This document shows, in pieces, positions 25,746-34,161 of a stretch of 35,490 bases of DNA (its first letter is position 1; the number at the start of each line of letters is the position of its first letter). The position numbers and the translations under genes are program-made. The stretch lies in the NCBI GenBank assembly GCA_022574255.1, contig JACZSK010000019.1, positions 1 to 35,490 on the forward strand, read 5' to 3'. This DNA comes from Pseudomonadota bacterium. GTDB lineage: Bacteria; Pseudomonadota; Alphaproteobacteria; Sphingomonadales; SMXR01. The notes under the pieces were generated by a model that had not been told where the DNA came from, ran no database searches, and saw nothing but the letters and a program-made list of their open reading frames with translations.

Positions 25746-25802
25746 CCGCCCGCCCTACATAAATAGCCGCCCGCCCTACATAAATAGCTGCCCGCCCTAC
25801 AT
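25740..25802 (+). repeat. Three tandem 21-bp repeats between mucR and fur
   Basis: The unit reads AAATAGC(C/T)GCCCGCC followed by CTACAT and occurs at 25740, 25761 and 25782. Copies one and two are identical; copy three has one C-to-T change. The first copy contains the mucR stop, and each carries an in-frame TAG for that frame. The CATAAAT at each junction is vaguely -10-like. Confidence 0.95.
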
Positions 25803-25846
25803 AAGGAACTGAAGGCCCGCCAACGCCCCGAATGTCAGAGGACAGG

Positions 25847-26287
25847 ATGCCCGATCGCCACCAGGATATCGAGAAACTGTGCGTCGAAAAAGGAATGCGC
25901 ATGACCGACCAGCGCCGGGTGATTGCCCGCGTGCTGAGCAACGCCACGGACCATCCTGATGTGGAGGACGTCTACCGCCGCGCGACCAGGGTCGATGAGG
26001 GTATTTCCATCGCCACGGTTTACCGCACGGTGCGCCTTTTTCAGGAAGCGGGTATCCTGGAGCGCCATGACTTCCGCGACGGACGCTCGCGTTATGAACC
26101 GGTGTCGGAAGATCACCATGACCATTTGATCGACCTGGACAGCGGCAAGGTTCTGGAATTCCAGAGCGAGGAAATCGAACGTCTGCAAAAGCGCATTGCC
26201 GAGGAAATGGGTTTTCGCCTTGTCGATCATCGCATGGAGCTATATGGAGTACCGCTGGACCGCGACAAGAACCGCGACAAGGATTGA
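25847..26287 (+). CDS. fur: Fur-family metal-responsive regulator (alphaproteobacterial Fur/Mur type)
   Basis: The 146-residue regulator has a winged-helix DNA-binding half (MTDQRRVIARVL, HPDVEDVYRRAT, ISIATVYRTVRLFQEAGILERHDF) and a metal-binding dimerisation half with HHDHLIDLDSGKVLEF. The structural CxxC zinc motif of E. coli Fur is absent, as is usual in the alphaproteobacterial group, where several members respond to manganese (Mur) rather than iron; the sequence alone does not decide. AGAGGA lies four bases before the ATG at 25847. The ATG at 25832 would add five residues without a ribosome binding site. Its position directly before miaB is conserved in the class. Confidence 0.93.
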   Translation: MPDRHQDIEKLCVEKGMRMTDQRRVIARVLSNATDHPDVEDVYRRATRVDEGISIATVYRTVRLFQEAGILERHDFRDGRSRYEPVSEDHHDHLIDLDSGKVLEFQSEEIERLQKRIAEEMGFRLVDHRMELYGVPLDRDKNRDKD

Positions 26288-26371
26288 CCGGGCCGTTTTC
26301 GCCAGCCGCGGCCTGTGCCCCGCCACCTGCACCCAATTGGCCCTGACCCAACTCCAGCCTGACTCCGGATT

Positions 26372-27856
26372 ATGAGCAAGAAGCTATATATCAAGACCTA
26401 CGGCTGCCAGATGAACGTCTATGATTCCAACCGCATGGAAGATGTTCTCCGGCCGCTGGGCTATGCGACCAGCGACGCGGACGGCAATACCTCCGCCAAT
26501 ACACCAGAGAACGCCGACCTGGTGATCCTGAACACCTGCCATATCCGCGAGAAAGCCGCCGAGAAGGTCTATTCGGACATTGGCCGGATCAGAATTCTAA
26601 AGGAACGGCGCCAGGCGGAAGGCAAGGAGATGATCCTTGTGGTTGCCGGCTGCGTGGCCCAGGCTGAAGGTGCTGAAATCATGCGCCGGGCGCCGGCGGT
26701 TGATATTGTGCTGGGGCCGCAGACCTATCACCGGCTGCCGGAACTGCTGGAAAAAGCCCGGGCGGAAAGAGCGCGCGGTCGCGCTCCCCGCGTGATGGAC
26801 ACCGAGTTTCCCGCCGAGCCCAAGTTTGATGCGCTGCCGGCTGAAACGCGCAGCCGCGGGCCGGCGGCCTTCCTGACCATTCAGGAGGGCTGCGATAAAT
26901 TCTGCACCTTCTGCGTTGTGCCCTATACGCGTGGCGCCGAATTTTCGCGCCGCGTAGAGGAAATCGAGGCCGAAGCCCGGCGGCTGGTGGCCGGCGGCGC
27001 CGCCGAGATCACCCTTCTGGGCCAGAATGTGAACGCCTATCACGGGCTTGACGAATCGGGCAAAACCGTTGGCCTGGGCCGGTTGATCCGCCGGGTCGCG
27101 GCCATTGAAGGGCTGCAGCGCATCCGTTACACCACCTCGCACCCCCTGGACGTGGACCAGGAACTGGCCGACGTCCATGCGGATGTGGCGGAATGCATGC
27201 CCTATGTTCATTTGCCTGTTCAATCGGGTTCGGACAATATTCTACGGGCCATGAACCGGCGCCACGGCATTGATGACTATTGCCGGGCGGTCGATATGCT
27301 GCGCCGGGCGCGCGCCGACCTGGCGCTGTCCAGCGACTTTATTGTCGGATTTCCCGGCGAGAGCGACACTGATTTCGAGGCCACGATGCGCCTGGTCCGC
27401 GAGGTGGGATTCTCCCAGGCTTATAGTTTCAAGTATAGCCCGCGCCCCGGCACGCCGGCGGCGGCGATGGAAAACCAGGTGCCGGAAGAGGCCAAGGCAG
27501 AGCGGTTGGCGGAATTGCAGGCCGAACTTAATCGCCAGCAACTGGCTTTTAATGAGGCCAGTGTGGGCAGGCAAATGCCCGTGCTGTTTGAACGCGCGGG
27601 GCGCGAGGCCGGCCAGATTTCCGGTCGCAGCCCGTATATGCAGGCGGTTCATGTGATTGCCACCGCCGCCGATGCGGCAGACAGCACTATCCGCGGCGAA
27701 AATAAGGCGCGCGGCAACGGAAATCCGGACGGGGTTGCCCCCGCATACACTGGGGCATACACTGCCAATATTACTGGCGTAGCCAATTTTACTGGCGTCG
27801 CCGTTGCAGAGATTATCTCGGCAGGGCCCAACAGCCTTCAGGGGCGGCTTCTCTGA
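26372..27856 (+). CDS. miaB: MiaB, tRNA-2-methylthio-N6-isopentenyladenosine-37 synthase
   Basis: A radical-SAM methylthiotransferase of 494 residues. The N-terminal UPF0004 domain has the three auxiliary-cluster cysteines C12, C56 and C94; the radical SAM motif CDKFCTFC gives C174, C178 and C181. The C-terminal TRAM domain starts near 430 but is interrupted after [14 protein letters not shown] by about 40 low-complexity residues (27690-27805), before it resumes with [16 protein letters not shown]. The DNA of this insert contains adjacent 12-bp and 18-bp duplications. A smaller extra segment ([11 protein letters not shown]) sits before [10 protein letters not shown]. The insert lies in a loop of an RNA-binding domain, so activity could survive. 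The family is normally 440-470 residues. There is no strong ribosome binding site; fur is 84 bp upstream. Confidence 0.95.
   Translation: MSKKLYIKTYGCQMNVYDSNRMEDVLRPLGYATSDADGNTSANTPENADLVILNTCHIREKAAEKVYSDIGRIRILKERRQAEGKEMILVVAGCVAQAEGAEIMRRAPAVDIVLGPQTYHRLPELLEKARAERARGRAPRVMDTEFPAEPKFDALPAETRSRGPAAFLTIQEGCDKFCTFCVVPYTRGAEFSRRVEEIEAEARRLVAGGAAEITLLGQNVNAYHGLDESGKTVGLGRLIRRVAAIEGLQRIRYTTSHPLDVDQELADVHADVAECMPYVHLPVQSGSDNILRAMNRRHGIDDYCRAVDMLRRARADLALSSDFIVGFPGESDTDFEATMRLVREVGFSQAYSFKYSPRPGTPAAAMENQVPEEAKAERLAELQAELNRQQLAFNEASVGRQMPVLFERAGREAGQISGRSPYMQAVHVIATAADAADSTIRGENKARGNGNPDGVAPAYTGAYTANITGVANFTGVAVAEIISAGPNSLQGRLL
27743..27802 (+). repeat. Adjacent 12-bp and 18-bp duplications inside miaB
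   Basis: GCATACACTG begins at 27743 and 27755 (12-bp period). Directly after, 18-bp units start at 27767 (AATATTACTGGCGTAGCC) and 27785 (AATTTTACTGGCGTCGCC), encoding NITGVA and NFTGVA. All preserve frame. Confidence 0.9.
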
Positions 27857-27904
27857 CCCCGACGCGGGGCGGGCCGGAAATTGTAACAGGAGCGACTGAA
27901 GAAC

Positions 27905-28987
27905 TTGAGCGCCCGGTCCGGAACGGAATCAGCCCAGAGCGCCGAAAAGGTGGTGCTGAATTTTGATGACAACCAGCTGCTCGGCGCACTCTTCGGTCAG
28001 CATGACGAAAATCTTGCCCGGATCGAACAATTGCTGGATATAAACATTGCCAGCCGGGGCAACCGTCTGGCCATTGAAGGCCCGCCCGCCGCCTGCCGGA
28101 TGGCGGCAGGGGTGCTTAACAGCCTGTATCAGCAATTGCGCGAAGGCCGGGCAATTGAAACTGGCGATGTGGACGGCGCTGTCCGCATGGCTGACGCCGC
28201 CGATGCGATACCAGATAGCGCCATTACCGGGAAAGGATTTGCGGTGACTGCCCCCGCGAAAAAATCGACCAGTGGCGGCGCCGCGCATGCGGTGACCCAG
28301 ATCAATACCGGGAAGCGGATCATATCGCCGCGCTCCCCCGGTCAGGCCGTTTACATGGACATGCTGGCCAACCAGCAGATGGTTTTCGGGGTCGGTCCGG
28401 CGGGCACCGGTAAAACCTATCTGGCGGTTGCCATGGCCGTGGCCAAGCTTTTGGCGGGCGACGTGGACCGTATTGTCCTGTCGCGGCCCGCTGTCGAGGC
28501 CGGTGAAAACCTGGGTTTTTTACCCGGCGACATGAAGGAAAAAGTCGATCCGTATTTAAGGCCGCTTTACGACGCCCTGTATGATGTGTTGCCCGCCGGG
28601 CAGGTTGAAAAGAGATTTGAAAGCGGCCAGATCGAAATCGCGCCGCTGGCTTTCATGCGCGGGCGGACATTGTCCGATGCATTCGTCATCCTCGACGAGG
28701 CGCAGAACACAACCGCCATGCAGATGAAAATGTTTCTTACCCGCTTCGGCGTCAATTGCCAGATGGTCATAGCCGGAGACCCCAGCCAGACCGACCTGCC
28801 CGGCAGCGCCCGGTCCGGCCTGCTGCATGCGCTGGACATCCTTCGCGGCGTCGAGGGTATTTCCGTGGCCCGCTTCGGCGACGAAGATGTTGTCCGCCAC
28901 CCCCTGGTCGGGTCAATTGTGCGGGCCTATGACCGGGAAGACAACATATCTGCCGCCGTCAAGCCCGGCCGGCGGAAAAAAGGCTGA
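27905..28987 (+). CDS. PhoH-family P-loop ATPase (YbeZ type)
   Basis: A 360-residue protein: an N-terminal KH-like/PhoH-associated region (LNFDDNQLLGALFGQHDENLARIE) and a RecA-like ATPase core with Walker A GPAGTGKT (164-171) and Walker B FVILDEAQN (about 260-267), plus the arginine-rich C-terminal core. The YbeZ-type PhoH works with YbeY in RNA processing, and ybeY starts 9 bp after its stop. The start is TTG at 27905; no ATG is in frame until about residue 94, and AGGAG lies 12 bases upstream. A linker between 105 and 135 is Ala/Ser/Gly rich. Confidence 0.93.
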   Translation: MSARSGTESAQSAEKVVLNFDDNQLLGALFGQHDENLARIEQLLDINIASRGNRLAIEGPPAACRMAAGVLNSLYQQLREGRAIETGDVDGAVRMADAADAIPDSAITGKGFAVTAPAKKSTSGGAAHAVTQINTGKRIISPRSPGQAVYMDMLANQQMVFGVGPAGTGKTYLAVAMAVAKLLAGDVDRIVLSRPAVEAGENLGFLPGDMKEKVDPYLRPLYDALYDVLPAGQVEKRFESGQIEIAPLAFMRGRTLSDAFVILDEAQNTTAMQMKMFLTRFGVNCQMVIAGDPSQTDLPGSARSGLLHALDILRGVEGISVARFGDEDVVRHPLVGSIVRAYDREDNISAAVKPGRRKKG

Positions 28988-28996
28988 CTGAAAGAA

Positions 28997-29647
28997 ATGA
29001 CCATCGCCAGCACAGAAGAGCCTCCATCTATTCCCGGTGTTCCCGAAAGCGTCGATTTCGCGAACCCCTCGGCATTGGCGGCATTTGGGGAATTGACCCG
29101 GCGTATTACGGTTGATGTGAACATCCCCGAGGAACGCTGGCTGGAGCGGTTGCCCTGGCTGGAGACCCTGGCCGTTGAAGCGGCGCGCGATGCCTGTCTC
29201 GCCGGGGGCGCTTCGGTGATACCCGCGGAGGCCATGGCGGAGATGTCACTGACTTTTGCCGATGATAATTATATGCAGGAGCTCAACGCCCGGTATCGCG
29301 GCATCGAAAGCCCGACCAACGTCCTGTCTTTTCCCGCCGCCTCCGTGGCGGACTTTCCTGTGAACCCGGCAGACTTTTCTGTGAGCCCAGCAGAAGGCCC
29401 TCGGCCCGAATTGTTGCTCGGTGACCTGGTGCTGGGGTTCGAGACAGTGGTGAAGGAAGCGGAGAACCAGGGCAAACGCCTGGGTGACCATGTGGCGCAT
29501 CTGGTTATTCACGGTGTGCTGCATTTGCTGGGGTTCGATCATGTCCAGGATGATCAGGCCGCCAGAATGGAGCGGCTCGAGACCAGTATTATGGAAAATC
29601 TCGGCATTGATGATCCATACTGCCCTTCGGATGGGAAAACCAGATGA
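28997..29647 (+). CDS. ybeY: YbeY, 16S rRNA maturation endoribonuclease
   Basis: A single-strand endoribonuclease that matures 16S rRNA and takes part in ribosome quality control. The zinc site HGVLHLLGFDH gives H172, H176 and H182, and the upstream LNARYRGIESPTNVLSFP motif is intact. Between FPAAS and PELLLGDLVLG there are about 20 extra residues made mostly of a seven-residue duplication (ADFPVNP/ADFSVSP); relatives have only a few there. The first 35 residues also exceed the usual N-terminus. GAAAGAA precedes the ATG. The stop overlaps the next start (ATGA), so corC is translationally coupled. Confidence 0.95.
   Translation: MTIASTEEPPSIPGVPESVDFANPSALAAFGELTRRITVDVNIPEERWLERLPWLETLAVEAARDACLAGGASVIPAEAMAEMSLTFADDNYMQELNARYRGIESPTNVLSFPAASVADFPVNPADFSVSPAEGPRPELLLGDLVLGFETVVKEAENQGKRLGDHVAHLVIHGVLHLLGFDHVQDDQAARMERLETSIMENLGIDDPYCPSDGKTR
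29348..29389 (+). repeat. 21-bp tandem duplication inside ybeY (in frame)
   Basis: Units at 29348-29368 and 29369-29389 share 17 of 21 bases (GC-GACTTTCCTGTGAACCC versus GC-GACTTTTCTGTGAGCCC) and encode ADFPVNP and ADFSVSP. Confidence 0.88.
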
Positions 29648-30579
29648 GCGGGCAGGAAACAGGAAAGACCAGGAACCATAATGGCTCCGGCCTTGCCGGG
29701 GGATTGCGCCGCATTGGTCGTTGGCTGGGGCTGTTGCGAAACGGCGAGCCGACGTTGCGCGAGAGCATTGAAGAGGTGATTGAGGAACACAGGGAAGAGG
29801 GCGCCGGAGACGTGCTGGGCGACGAAGAACGCGCCATGCTGATGAATGTCCTGAAATATGGCGAGCTCAGGATTGACGATATCATGGTCCCCCGCGCCGA
29901 TATTGTTGCCATCGATGCCGCCATGTCGATGGGCGATCTGGTCGGCGCCTTCTCTGCCGCCGCCCATTCCCGGCTGCCTGTTTATCGTGGCACCCTGGAC
30001 GACCTGATCGGCATGGTTCATGTGAAAGACGTGGTATCCCTGTTTGGTGGCCCTGAGGCGGCCCGCGAAAAAGCGACCATCGGAAAATTGCTGCGGCCAA
30101 TGATTTTTGTCGCCCCCTCGATGAAACTGATGGACCTGTTGGCCAAGATGCGCGCCCGGCGCACCCATATGGCGATTGTGGTTGACGAATACGGTGGTAC
30201 CGACGGTCTGGTCACGATTGAAGATCTGGTTGAGCAGATCGTTGGCGATATCGAAGACGAACATGATGAAGTGCCGCCCCAGAGACTGATGGCGAGGGGC
30301 GAAGGCGTCTATGATGCCGACGCCCGCACCCGGGTGGAGGAACTCGAAGAGGTGCTGGGTTGCGACCTGTTGCCGGACGAGCGCGACGAGGATGTGGAGA
30401 CCGTCGGCGGGCTTGTGGCCTCGCTGGAGGGCCGGGTGCCGGGCGTTGGAGAAACCATCACCCACCCCCTGGGGCATCGTTTTGAAATACTGGAGGCCGA
30501 CCCGCGCAGAATCCTGCGGGTACGAATCCACCCCCCGGAAACCGACAAGGAAACCGCCGCGAAAGCCGGCAATGCCTGA
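29644..30579 (+). CDS. CorC/HlyC-type CBS-domain protein
   Basis: A 311-residue soluble protein with two CBS domains (about 68-190: DIMVPRADIVAIDA, RLPVYRGTLDDLIGMVHVKDV, HMAIVVDEYGGTDGLVTIEDLVEQIVGDI) and a C-terminal CorC/HlyC transporter-associated domain (about 205-295). Relatives bind ATP/Mg and are linked to magnesium or cobalt efflux; the older hemolysin name is historical. The membrane-spanning CNNM domain is absent, as in CorC (YbeX) next to ybeY and lnt in many proteobacteria. It overlaps ybeY by four bases and is 9 bp before lnt. Confidence 0.9.
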   Translation: MSGQETGKTRNHNGSGLAGGLRRIGRWLGLLRNGEPTLRESIEEVIEEHREEGAGDVLGDEERAMLMNVLKYGELRIDDIMVPRADIVAIDAAMSMGDLVGAFSAAAHSRLPVYRGTLDDLIGMVHVKDVVSLFGGPEAAREKATIGKLLRPMIFVAPSMKLMDLLAKMRARRTHMAIVVDEYGGTDGLVTIEDLVEQIVGDIEDEHDEVPPQRLMARGEGVYDADARTRVEELEEVLGCDLLPDERDEDVETVGGLVASLEGRVPGVGETITHPLGHRFEILEADPRRILRVRIHPPETDKETAAKAGNA

Positions 30580-30588
30580 GCGCGTGAA

Positions 30589-32181
30589 ATGAGGGCAGAT
30601 CCGCGCCGTGCGGCGGTCTGGGTGCGGTCGCTTGACGACCGGCGCGCCGCGGGCCTGGCTTTCGTCGCTGGTGCTGGAGCGGCGCTGGCCTTTGCGCCTT
30701 TTTACGCGGTGCCGCTGATCTTCATATCCTTTCCGCTGCTGGTGCTTCTTATTGACCGCGCGGGAAATCGCCGCGCCGCCGCGGTCAGCGGCTGGTGGTT
30801 TGGGCTGGGCTATTTTCTGGTTGGTCTCTACTGGGTGGGGAACTCCTTTCTGGCACAGGAAGATGTACCCAAATGGGGTGGCATAATTGCCGCCCTCGCG
30901 CTGGCCATGGCGCTGGCGATCTTCGTGGCAGCCGCCGCATGGCTGGCCAAATCATTGTGGGTGAGCGGCTGGCGCCGCGTGCCCCTGTTCGCCGCGTCCT
31001 TTGCCACGGCGGAATGGTTGCGCGGTCATTTGTTCACCGGCTTCCCCTGGAATTTGCAGGCCAATGTCTGGGGCTGGTCGGATGAAATTTCCCAGTCGGT
31101 CTCGTTTCTGGGCAGCTACGGGCTTGGTCTGCTGACCGTTTTGGCGGCCGCCAGTTTTGTGCGTCTTGCCGATGACCACGGTGAAGAGGCCGGGGCACGC
31201 CACGCCTGGGCGCTTCCTGGTCTTTCACTGGGGCTTATGGCGGCATTGTTCGTCTTCGGCGCTGTCAGATTATCGGGGGCTCAAAATACCTTCCACCCGG
31301 ATGTGCGATTGCGCATTGTTCAGGCCAATATTCCCCAGATCGAAAAATGGCAGCGTGAAAAATGGCGCGATAACTTTGTCCGCCATATCGGGCTTAGCAT
31401 TGACGGAAATGGCGGGCTTGACGGCATTACCCATGTCATCTGGCCGGAAACCGCAGTGCCTTATTTTATCGGCTCCGAGCCCTCGCGGCGTCATCTTGTG
31501 GCGCGCGCCCTCGGCAACCGGCCGGTGGTCATCACCGGCGCACCGCGATTCGAGGAGGGCGAGCAGAAGCCCAGCTATTACAATGCCGTGCAGGTTATCG
31601 GCGCCGATGCGCAGCTTCTGGCGACCTACGACAAGGCCCATCTGGTGCCCTTCGGCGAGTATTTACCCTTTCGCGGCCTGCTGAACAGGTTTGGCCTGGA
31701 AAAGCTGACCCCGGGGGCGGTTGATTTTACCGCCGGGCCGGGGCTTCGCACCATCGCCATCCCCGGTCTGCCGCGCTTTGGCCCGCTGATCTGCTACGAG
31801 GTGATTTTTCCCGGTCGGGTTATCGCAGACGAGGAAAGACCGGAATGGCTGCTGAACCTGACCAACGACGGCTGGTTCGGCACCAGCCCGGGACCGTATC
31901 AGCACCTGGTCATGACCCGTTTTCGCGCCGCGGAAGAGGGTCTGCCGGTGATTCGCGTGGCCGGCACGGGAATCTCCGCGGTCATCGACCCCTATGGCAG
32001 GGTGCTAAGCTCCATTGCATTGAACAAGCAGGGGGTGATTGATACCGGCCTGCCGAGGGCGTTGGGCAGCACCACCCTTTATGCCCGTATCGGCGACTGG
32101 CTTTTTGCCATGCTGGTCATTCTCGGTTTTGCGGTTCGCTTGCCGCTGCATGGTGCGCGCGCGTGGCGGCAGCAAAGTTAG
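30589..32181 (+). CDS. lnt: Apolipoprotein N-acyltransferase
   Basis: Lnt adds the third acyl chain to the N-terminal cysteine of lipoproteins in the inner membrane; the DUF4136 lipoprotein here would be a client. The 530 residues comprise an N-terminal block of about six TM helices (to residue 225), a periplasmic nitrilase domain and a final TM near the C-terminus. The catalytic triad is visible: E287 in WPETAVPYF, K349 in DKAHLVPFGEYLPF and C402 in ICYEVIFP. It is the last gene of the miaB-phoH-ybeY-corC-lnt run. Confidence 0.96.
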   Translation: MRADPRRAAVWVRSLDDRRAAGLAFVAGAGAALAFAPFYAVPLIFISFPLLVLLIDRAGNRRAAAVSGWWFGLGYFLVGLYWVGNSFLAQEDVPKWGGIIAALALAMALAIFVAAAAWLAKSLWVSGWRRVPLFAASFATAEWLRGHLFTGFPWNLQANVWGWSDEISQSVSFLGSYGLGLLTVLAAASFVRLADDHGEEAGARHAWALPGLSLGLMAALFVFGAVRLSGAQNTFHPDVRLRIVQANIPQIEKWQREKWRDNFVRHIGLSIDGNGGLDGITHVIWPETAVPYFIGSEPSRRHLVARALGNRPVVITGAPRFEEGEQKPSYYNAVQVIGADAQLLATYDKAHLVPFGEYLPFRGLLNRFGLEKLTPGAVDFTAGPGLRTIAIPGLPRFGPLICYEVIFPGRVIADEERPEWLLNLTNDGWFGTSPGPYQHLVMTRFRAAEEGLPVIRVAGTGISAVIDPYGRVLSSIALNKQGVIDTGLPRALGSTTLYARIGDWLFAMLVILGFAVRLPLHGARAWRQQS

Positions 32182-32244
32182 CCCCCGCGGCAAGCCACGC
32201 CCATCATTTGGTTGCATCCCGCTTTTCATTCTCCCTCTCCCGGC

Positions 32245-32274
32245 TCGACTTCTTCTTGCACCGGGATATATAAT
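32245..32274 (+). promoter_or_regulatory. Probable sigma70-type promoter for the PraR-like gene
   Basis: A perfect -10 box TATAAT (32269-32274) lies 18 bp after TCGACT (32245-32250, four consensus matches). The predicted start near 32281 leaves about 58 nt before the GTG start codon. Confidence 0.55.
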
Positions 32275-32338
32275 CGAATACCTATCGGAGAGGGCACGCG
32301 GGAATCAAAATAAAAAGACTAGTAAAGAGGTAATTATT

Positions 32339-32740
32339 GTGATCTCCAAACCCGACCCCATTGATATACATGTGGGCTCTCGCGTACGTTTACGCAGAAC
32401 TTTACTTGGAATGAGTCAAGAAAAGCTGGGAAAGGCGCTTGGCCTGACCTTTCAGCAGATCCAGAAATATGAAAGAGGCGCGAACCGTATTGGTTCCAGC
32501 CGGCTTTACAGACTTTCGCGTATTATGGATGTGCCCGTTTCCTTCTTCTTTGAAGAAATGTCGCAAGACGTCATCAGCGGTGCCAAGGGCATGGCGGAAG
32601 GAACGCAGCAAACCTTCGAGACAGACCGCCTGTCCAGGCGGGAAACCCTGGAACTGGTTCGCGCCTACTACCGCATTTCCGATCCGAAAGTTCGCAAGCG
32701 CATTTTCGAGCTTGTAAAGGCTGTCGGTCAGGCGAGCTAA
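32339..32740 (+). CDS. PraR-like XRE-family helix-turn-helix regulator
   Basis: A 133-residue DNA-binding protein with an N-terminal Cro/C1-type HTH (about residues 8-65: IDIHVGSRVRLRRTLLGMSQEKLG, FQQIQKYERGANRIG) and a short helical C-terminal tail (ETLELVRAYYRISDPKVRKRIFELVK). It closely resembles the alphaproteobacterial group containing PraR, which represses surface-attachment, quorum-sensing or reb genes in rhizobia; the targets here are unknown. The GTG start at 32339 is chosen because AAAGAGG lies eight bases upstream and the protein then begins with the family N-terminus. The open frame extends back to 32039 through lnt. Confidence 0.9.
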   Translation: MISKPDPIDIHVGSRVRLRRTLLGMSQEKLGKALGLTFQQIQKYERGANRIGSSRLYRLSRIMDVPVSFFFEEMSQDVISGAKGMAEGTQQTFETDRLSRRETLELVRAYYRISDPKVRKRIFELVKAVGQAS

Positions 32741-32763
32741 GAAATATCGCCGGCGAACGTAGC

Positions 32764-32834
32764 CCCGAACCGGCACCGGCTCTTGCTGTCCGGTTCATTC
32801 GGGAAACCTGTGCTGTGCCGCGCCTGCCCGCGGC
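32764..32834 (+). other. Hairpins in the 5' half of the praR-metK interval
   Basis: GAACCGG (32767-32773) pairs with CCGGTTC (32790-32796), and GCCGCG (32817-32822) pairs with CGCGGC (32829-32834). Neither is followed by a T-tract. They may help end the upstream transcript in a Rho-dependent way or have no role. They lie before the metK promoter. Confidence 0.35.
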
Positions 32835-32856
32835 GCTATCGCTGGCGTACGGCATC

Positions 32857-32886
32857 TTGATAAGGGCTGCATACTGCTGATATACA
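32857..32886 (+). promoter_or_regulatory. Probable sigma70-type promoter for metK
   Basis: TTGATA (32857-32862), an 18-bp spacer, TATACA (32881-32886): four and five consensus matches. Transcription would start near 32893, right at the foot of the leader hairpin. Confidence 0.5.
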
Positions 32887-32892
32887 GCCGTG

Positions 32893-32965
32893 CAGCGGCG
32901 TTGCGTCTCCACGATGCAATGCCCGCCAAGCATATCAAAATTTGTCAGGCAGGATGGAGAATCAG
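32893..32965 (+). promoter_or_regulatory. Candidate pseudoknot leader RNA (possible riboswitch) of metK
   Basis: GGCGTTGCGT (32897-32906) pairs with ATGCAATGCC (32914-32923) over ten base pairs, two of them G-U, enclosing a seven-base loop. TCTCCA (32906-32911), spanning the loop, is the exact reverse complement of TGGAGA (32955-32960), the Shine-Dalgarno of metK five bases before its ATG. Loop-SD pairing would form an H-type pseudoknot sequestering the ribosome binding site. SAM-binding riboswitches with this layout are known before metK in other alphaproteobacteria, but their conserved bases are not evident here. Function is inferred. Confidence 0.45.
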
Positions 32966-34135
32966 ATGTCCTTGCGGAATTACCTCTTTACCAGCGAATC
33001 AGTTTCCGAAGGGCATCCGGACAAGGTTGCCGACAGGATATCGGATGCGATCCTTGACGCCTATCTGAGCGATGACCCGCAATCCCGGGTCGCGGTTGAG
33101 ACCATGGTGACGACAAACCGGATCATCGTTTCCGGCGAAGTGCGCGGTTCCGACAAGATAACCGAAGCCGTGCTCGAACAGGTGGCCCGTGATGCGGTCA
33201 GAGACATCGGCTACGAGCAGGAGGGTTTCCACTGGCAGACGGCAAAATTCGATTGCCATATCCATGCCCAGTCCGCCGACATCGCCATGGGCGTCGATGC
33301 TGCGGGCAACAAGGACGAGGGCGCGGGCGACCAGGGAATCATGTTCGGCTATGCCTGCAATGAGACCGAGGAACTGATGCCCGCCACCATTCAATATTCC
33401 CATGAAATCCTGCGCGTGCTGGCCGAGGCGCGGCACAGCGGCGCGATGCCCGGGCTGGAGCCGGATGCAAAAAGCCAGGTCACCCTGCGCTACGAGAATT
33501 ATCTGCCGGTGGAAGCCACATCGGTGGTGGTCTCGACCCAGCACAAGGAAAGTGCCTCGCAGGAAGAATTGCGCGAATTCATACGCGCCCTTGTGATCGA
33601 CGTTCTGCCTGAAGGCTGGATGTGTCCGGAGGAGGAATTTTATGTCAATCCCACCGGGCAGTTCATTATCGGCGGCCCCGACGGCGATACCGGCCTGACC
33701 GGGCGCAAGATCATTGTTGATACATATGGCGGCGCGGCGCCCCACGGCGGCGGGGCGTTCTCCGGCAAAGACCCGACCAAGGTCGACCGCTCGGCGGCCT
33801 ACGTGGCGCGTTATCTGGCCAAGAACCTGGTTGCCGCCGGCCTGGCCACCAGTTGCACGATGCAGCTTAGCTATGCCATCGGCGTTTCCAGACCGCTGTC
33901 GGTTTATGTGGATATGCACGGCACGGGACAGGTCGACGAAATGCGCCTGGGAGAAGTGCTGCAACAGATGGTGGATTTGAGCCCGCGCGGCATCCGCGAG
34001 CATCTGGGCCTGTCGCGGCCGATCTACGCCCGCACTGCCGCCTACGGACATTTTGGACGCACACCCACCGAAGACGGTGGTTTCAGCTGGGAAAAGACCG
34101 ATCTGGTTGAGGCGCTGCGGTCTGAATTCGCCTGA
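32966..34135 (+). CDS. metK: S-adenosylmethionine synthetase
   Basis: MetK makes SAM from methionine and ATP; SAM is consumed here by MiaB and TrmB. The 389 residues carry the family signatures: [15 protein letters not shown] at the N-terminus, the ATP-binding [12 protein letters not shown], the phosphate loop [16 protein letters not shown], and GHFGR near the end. The ATG at 32966 is chosen for its GGAG five to six bases upstream and its family-like [13 protein letters not shown] start; TTG 32942 and ATG 32954 are in frame but overlap the ribosome binding site. The leader may regulate translation. Confidence 0.97.
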   Translation: MSLRNYLFTSESVSEGHPDKVADRISDAILDAYLSDDPQSRVAVETMVTTNRIIVSGEVRGSDKITEAVLEQVARDAVRDIGYEQEGFHWQTAKFDCHIHAQSADIAMGVDAAGNKDEGAGDQGIMFGYACNETEELMPATIQYSHEILRVLAEARHSGAMPGLEPDAKSQVTLRYENYLPVEATSVVVSTQHKESASQEELREFIRALVIDVLPEGWMCPEEEFYVNPTGQFIIGGPDGDTGLTGRKIIVDTYGGAAPHGGGAFSGKDPTKVDRSAAYVARYLAKNLVAAGLATSCTMQLSYAIGVSRPLSVYVDMHGTGQVDEMRLGEVLQQMVDLSPRGIREHLGLSRPIYARTAAYGHFGRTPTEDGGFSWEKTDLVEALRSEFA

Positions 34136-34161
34136 CGCGCCTCCCCGGCGGACTGATTCCG

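Noticed and set aside
25740-25802. CRISPR array
   Set aside because: The 21-bp units are directly adjacent with no spacers and no cas genes are nearby.
32817-32834. GCCGCG/CGCGGC hairpin as intrinsic terminator of the PraR-like gene
   Set aside because: The stem is perfect but no U-rich tail follows.
32741-32965. Known SAM-II or SAM/SAH riboswitch before metK
   Set aside because: The layout is similar but I could not find their conserved core bases, so I report only a candidate pseudoknot and not a named class.
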